Assembly: GCA_017380575.1 (NCBI GenBank)
Contig: JAFODS010000072.1
Location: 36,941-100,940 of the forward strand
Length of the DNA stretch: 64,000 bases
From: Clostridia bacterium
Lineage (GTDB): Bacteria; Bacillota; Clostridia; Oscillospirales; Acutalibacteraceae
Direction: 5' to 3'
The notes beneath the pieces were generated by a model that ran no database searches, was not told the origin of the DNA, and saw nothing but the letters and a program-made list of their open reading frames with translations. The position numbers and the translations under genes are program-made. Below, one piece after another: positions 60,839 through 64,000 of the stretch (the stretch's first letter is position 1; each line of letters starts with the position of its first letter).

Positions 60839-60980
60839 AAAGGCTTCTCCTTGAGGAGAAGCTGGCAACGAAGTTGACTGATGAGGTGTGACTTATAAAA
60901 TATCCGTCAATTGTCATAGAAACCTCATCCGTATTTGCTTAACGGCAAATCCACCTTCCACTCAAGAGGAAGACTGAAAA
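60839..60980. repeat. Palindromic intergenic repeat, copy B
   Basis: Left arm AAAGGCTTCTCCTTGAGGAG with a second stem and GATGAGGT; reversed right arm TCTTCCTCTTGAGTGGAAGG, the stem ATTTGCCGTTAAGCAAAT and GATGAGGT. It fills most of the 288-bp gap between genes at 60748 and 61043 and shares its left arm closely with copy C. Confidence 0.8.
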
Positions 60981-61042
60981 GTTAATACAAAAACGAAATC
61001 GATATATGCGGTTAGTGATAAGTAGACAATGCATTTTTGATT

Positions 61043-61807
61043 TTACACAAGCGATTTGCCTTCCCATTCTTCATCAGGCTCTGTGCCGAGAAGGGTAGCG
61101 ATTGTGGGAGCGATGTCGAGAATACTGATATTGTCAATAACCTTACCTTTTTCAAAACCGTTGCCGATAAACATCGCGGGGATAGTCATATCTTCGGGCA
61201 TTTCGCTGCCGTGTGTTCTGTCGTGACCACCGTGGTCAGAAGTTATGATGTAGGTGTACTCGTCACCAAGCTCGGTCATAACTCTTTCAATGTTGTTCCA
61301 GCTGCTCTGCATCGCAGAAAGGTATTCGTCGCTCATCCAACCGAATTTGTGACCTGCCCAGTCGGTGTATCCCATATAAAAGAAAGTGAAATCCGTGTCA
61401 AAGGTTTTTAAGTATTTAAGAAGCTCATCAGCAAGCATTTCGCCTGTTTCGTGATATCCCAATATTTTGCCCGCGTAAAATGCTGAATGTGTAAGAGAAT
61501 TGGGTTCGGAAATATCACGAAGGTCTTCCCAGTTATAGAATATAGCACAGTTTTTTCGTGCTTGCTTGAGCACTTCAAACAAGCCGTCAATGGGTCTTAC
61601 CTGAGGCATAAAAATATTGGTGGTTGTTCCGTGTCTTTGAGGCTCTACGCTGTGAAAGAGTGACATATGGCAGGGGAGAGTCACGGAAGGGTAGACCGTC
61701 TGTGCGTTCATTGTGTATGTTGAATTTTTTATGATTTTCTGTGCATTTTCGATGTTTGTCAAAGCGTCCGGTCGCATACCGTCGACAACAAACAAAATGA
61801 TTTTCAT
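61043..61807 (-). CDS. Alkaline-phosphatase-superfamily (nucleotide pyrophosphatase/phosphodiesterase-like) protein
   Basis: A 254-residue phosphodiesterase-type protein without signal peptide. It starts KIILFVVDGMRPDALTNIEN, with the nucleophile Thr in YPSVTLPCHMSLFHS, FYMGYTDWAGHKFGWM and TSDHGGHDRTHGSEMPED supplying metal ligands. This is the NPP/type I phosphodiesterase pattern, compact relative to secreted members. It overlaps no gene but lies 11 bp after the HD gene, so the two are probably co-transcribed. Confidence 0.87.
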   Translation of the reverse strand: MKIILFVVDGMRPDALTNIENAQKIIKNSTYTMNAQTVYPSVTLPCHMSLFHSVEPQRHGTTTNIFMPQVRPIDGLFEVLKQARKNCAIFYNWEDLRDISEPNSLTHSAFYAGKILGYHETGEMLADELLKYLKTFDTDFTFFYMGYTDWAGHKFGWMSDEYLSAMQSSWNNIERVMTELGDEYTYIITSDHGGHDRTHGSEMPEDMTIPAMFIGNGFEKGKVIDNISILDIAPTIATLLGTEPDEEWEGKSLV

Positions 61808-61818
61808 ATAAACACTCC

Positions 61819-62385
61819 TTACACTTCTTTCGGGCCGATTTGCAATTCGTCGGCATATTCCTTCATAGCCTTAATGCAGATTTCTGCTACATCGCGGACT
61901 TCCATACCAAGCATTTCACAGCCTTTACGGATAACATCTCTGTCGCACTTTGCGGCAAATTTCTTGTCCTTGAATTTCTTCATAAAGCTTGAAATCTCCA
62001 TATCGGTAATGCCTAACGGTCGCATACGTGCAGCCGCCTGAATAATACCTGTAAGCTCGTCAACGGTAAATAACGATTTTTCAAGATTTGTAAGAGGCTC
62101 TACGTCGTTACAGTGACCAAATCCGTGAGCAAGAATTGCACGGACTTCAACCTCTGAAAGACCTTCTGCAAGAAGCTCCTTTTCTGTATGCTGAAGGTGT
62201 TCTTCAGGAAACTGTTCATAATCGTAATCGTGAAGATGACCGATTGCCATCCAGAATTCCTTATCCTCGCCGAAGTGTTCCGCCATACCACCCATTGCTA
62301 CAGATACGTTTTTGGCGTGAAGAAAAAGATGTTCCTCTGTTGTTGTGGTATTCAATAATTCCTTTGCACGTTCTAACGTCAGCAT
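61819..62385 (-). CDS. HD-domain hydrolase
   Basis: A 188-residue HD-superfamily metal-dependent phosphohydrolase. Metal ligands appear in HAKNVSVAMGGMAEHFG, AIGHLHDYDYEQFP (HD) and AILAHGFGH. HD proteins hydrolyse nucleotides or phosphodiesters. It is next to a phosphodiesterase-like gene. ATG follows AGGAGT. Confidence 0.9.
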   Translation of the reverse strand: MLTLERAKELLNTTTTEEHLFLHAKNVSVAMGGMAEHFGEDKEFWMAIGHLHDYDYEQFPEEHLQHTEKELLAEGLSEVEVRAILAHGFGHCNDVEPLTNLEKSLFTVDELTGIIQAAARMRPLGITDMEISSFMKKFKDKKFAAKCDRDVIRKGCEMLGMEVRDVAEICIKAMKEYADELQIGPKEV

Positions 62386-62471
62386 ACCTCAGACTCCTTT
62401 TTTCATTTATGGCACTATTATACGATAACACATATGATTTCGTCAACAAAAATCCTTCAGGTTGCCACAAG

Positions 62472-62622
62472 AAAGGCTTCTCCTGGAGGAGAAGCTCCGT
62501 CGTAAGACGGTGATGAGGTGTAGGTTGCGGAAGCAACCGTTATTTTTTCTGATAATGAATTTTCCGCCTCAAACGTCTTTGCTTGATTGCAAATCAACCT
62601 TCCATTCAAAGGAAAGGCTGAA
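62472..62622. repeat. Palindromic intergenic repeat, copy C
   Basis: Left arm AAAGGCTTCTCCTGGAGGAG then CCGTCGTAAGACGG and TGATGAGGTGT; reversed right arm CCTTTCCTTTGAATGGAAGG, GATTTGCAATCAAGCAAA. It occupies most of the 332-bp gap between the HD gene and the recombinase. The rest holds a GGGTCG...CGACCC hairpin (62668-62689). Confidence 0.8.
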
Positions 62623-62631
62623 AAAATCCCC

Positions 62632-64000
62632 TTGGATTTCTCCACGGGGAAGATAGTTTGTATTTACGGGTCGTCGAGGACGTCGACCCCTACAAAATTT
62701 TTAATTCTTGTTTCATCTCAGCGATTGCTGCCTGCGTCTCCGAAAGGAGTGGTTGGGAGGTGTCCCCCAACCGTTGATACAGAGCTGTTTTGGCGCCTTC
62801 TGCCCTCAGTTTTCAGGTGAAGCGGGTCGTTCGGGTCGCCGTCAAATCTCAGGTACCAATCAAAGCCGTCTTTCTTTGCCACAATCTTCTCAACAAAGGC
62901 TTCAATTATGCTTTCGGGTATGTCGTTTTCATCGGGATTTGTGTATTGTACAAGGGCATATTGAAGCACCGTCAGCTTTTCTTTGTAGTCCACAATTTCG
63001 GGCTCGTCGTTTTGCTTATCTTCAAGTGCTTCAATCTCATCACTCAGTTTCCTTATTTCGGCTCTGAGCTCCGAGGTTTTTTGGGTGAACGAGTCCTTGT
63101 CAATATCACCCTCCGCCCTCATTTCGATATAGTTATCGAGCTTTCGGTTGTGCTTTGCGAGCTGCCGTTTCTTCTGCTCAATAATCTCTTCGTAATTGAC
63201 TGTTTCGCCCGTGTCGCCGATATGTGCTTCGAGCATTGAGTTGGCAAGTGCCAGCACCTTGTCCCTTTGCATAAGATAGTTGCGGAAGATGTGGTTTGCC
63301 ATCAGCTGCAGCTTCCATTCGGGTATCATCGGGGTACGGCAGATACCCTCAAGCGGCAGGCCCTTCCTTTTTCTGCTTTCATAAGAGCCTGTCCGCACAG
63401 AATCGTAGCACTGATAGCCGATGTTTGACTGTGTTGCCGTTCTGTACCAGTTCCTTGTGTTGAACTTGTGACCGCATTCGCAGATGAGCAGCTTACCCCA
63501 TACGGTAGTTCTCGGTCGTCTGCCAATCATCAGACTTCTTTTCTTTGCGTTCATTTTGCATTGAGCTGTTTTGCTTGCCATAATTGCTCGCACCCTTTCG
63601 TAATCTTCTACCGATACAATCGGCTCGTGTCTGCCCTTAACCTGCACAAGGTCGATTTCACCGTAGTTTTTGACCTTTTTCTGCGTCAGGTAATCGGGTG
63701 TATATTCCTTGTGGTAAGTGATGATGCCGCAGTAAAACGAGTTTTTCAGAACGTTGGAAATAACCGTTTCATACCACCTGCTTTTACCCGTTGCGGTTTT
63801 GTAGCCTCTGCGTTCAAGCTCGTTTTTTATCTGCATAAGTCCGTGACCTTCAAGATACATTTCATAAATAAGCTTTACCGTTTCAGCCTGCACGGGGTCG
63901 ATAAAAAAGTCTACGTGCTTTTTGTTGTTTTCAAGCAGCTTTTCAACTCGCCTGTAGCCGAGAATGGTGCCGTTACCGTAGAACACACCGTTCTCCATTG
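62632..64000 (-). mobile_element. Probable left end of an integrated element carrying a serine recombinase
   Basis: A large serine recombinase faces the chromosome side, with its 3' end immediately next to repeat-rich noncoding DNA, as at the end of many integrative elements. Its last about 25 codons do not resemble the family and cross two hairpins. The core attachment site and the rest of the element lie outside the sequence, so this is inferred. Confidence 0.42.
62718..64000 (-). CDS. Large serine recombinase (5' end outside window)
   Basis: C-terminal about 427 residues of a large serine integrase; the N-terminal resolvase domain with the catalytic Ser is beyond the right edge. Visible are the recombinase domain (NGTILGYRRV, AETVKLIYEMYLEGHGLMQI, SNVLKNSFYCGIITYHK), a zinc ribbon (LLICECGHKFNTRNWYR ... 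GICRTP) and a coiled-coil (YEEIIEQKKRQLAKHNRKLD). It ends KTEGRRRQNSSVSTVGGHLP; the tail after the conserved DGDPNDPLHLK part may be read-through into flanking DNA. Confidence 0.92.
   Translation of the reverse strand, partial: MENGVFYGNGTILGYRRVEKLLENNKKHVDFFIDPVQAETVKLIYEMYLEGHGLMQIKNELERRGYKTATGKSRWYETVISNVLKNSFYCGIITYHKEYTPDYLTQKKVKNYGEIDLVQVKGRHEPIVSVEDYERVRAIMASKTAQCKMNAKKRSLMIGRRPRTTVWGKLLICECGHKFNTRNWYRTATQSNIGYQCYDSVRTGSYESRKRKGLPLEGICRTPMIPEWKLQLMANHIFRNYLMQRDKVLALANSMLEAHIGDTGETVNYEEIIEQKKRQLAKHNRKLDNYIEMRAEGDIDKDSFTQKTSELRAEIRKLSDEIEALEDKQNDEPEIVDYKEKLTVLQYALVQYTNPDENDIPESIIEAFVEKIVAKKDGFDWYLRFDGDPNDPLHLKTEGRRRQNSSVSTVGGHLPTTPFGDAGSNR

Noticed and set aside
62136-62513. Plus-strand ORF over the HD gene and repeat C
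   Set aside because: It is antisense to an HD domain with intact metal ligands and its end is repeat sequence.
49588-62622. CRISPR array
   Set aside because: The repeats are far apart, palindromic over 140 bp and not separated by uniform spacers.
1-64000. tRNA, rRNA and 4.5S RNA genes
   Set aside because: No cloverleaf-like segment with CCA-side T-loop or rRNA block was seen by reading; a covariance search would be needed to exclude a missed tRNA.

Overview
The window looks like the chromosome of a spore-forming gut Clostridia, most likely Oscillospiraceae/Ruminococcaceae (Ruminococcus-like). Supporting this are the sporulation genes yqfC-yqfD, ylbJ and spoVAF, a dockerin protein, a class B sortase, two alpha-galactosidases (GH36 at the left edge, GH27 near the right), many TTG/GTG starts with strong Shine-Dalgarno sequences, and sigma-A promoters close to TTGACA-17-TATAAT. 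The genus is an inference. I saw no rRNA, tRNA or CRISPR array.

Left part (1-17 kb) is mostly core genome: a truncated GH36 alpha-galactosidase, radC, the sporulation genes yqfD/yqfC and ylbJ, a small XRE regulator, a cysteine-rich small protein, a roughly 290-bp inverted-repeat element and glycerate kinase. The SRP/ribosome operon follows (ylxM-ffh-rpsP-khpA-rimM-trmD), then an HPr-like protein whose catalytic His15 is Ser, uvrC, rsmD-coaD, a coiled-coil protein, a zinc-ribbon protein and a MurD-type ligase. From 17 to 28 kb lie an exopolysaccharide set (GT4, Wzy/O-antigen ligase, Wzz-tyrosine kinase with an 11-Tyr tail), a SpoIID-like/peptidoglycan-binding protein with a partner, SpoVAF, two exported unknowns, and mgtE. 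The mgtE gene sits behind a 34-codon leader ORF and a hairpin that can mask its ribosome binding site.

From 28 to 37 kb most genes are on the minus strand: iscS-thiI-cinA, an AT-hook protein, class B sortase, a tail-anchored protein resembling a decayed CinA domain, a dockerin protein and a secreted PHP phosphoesterase. From 37 to 44.5 kb is the most unusual locus. A 21-residue peptide gene with its own promoter and intrinsic terminator is followed by a paired ABC exporter, then by a second transcription unit encoding an AMP-forming ligase, a stand-alone condensation-domain protein and an acyl carrier protein. I read it as a minimal NRPS-like or acyl-transfer pathway with an exporter and a micropeptide; the product is unknown.

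The right part (44.5-64 kb) holds exported or membrane-anchored hydrolases (glycerophosphodiesterase, esterase, endonuclease/phosphatase family, two alkaline-phosphatase-superfamily proteins, a sulfatase, GH18, GH27), a PnuC transporter, a FAD-Rieske oxidoreductase, a LytTR-DUF3021 regulatory pair and small membrane proteins. Three copies of one inverted-repeat family sit near 49.6, 60.9 and 62.5 kb. The window ends inside a large serine recombinase, which suggests an integrated element to the right.
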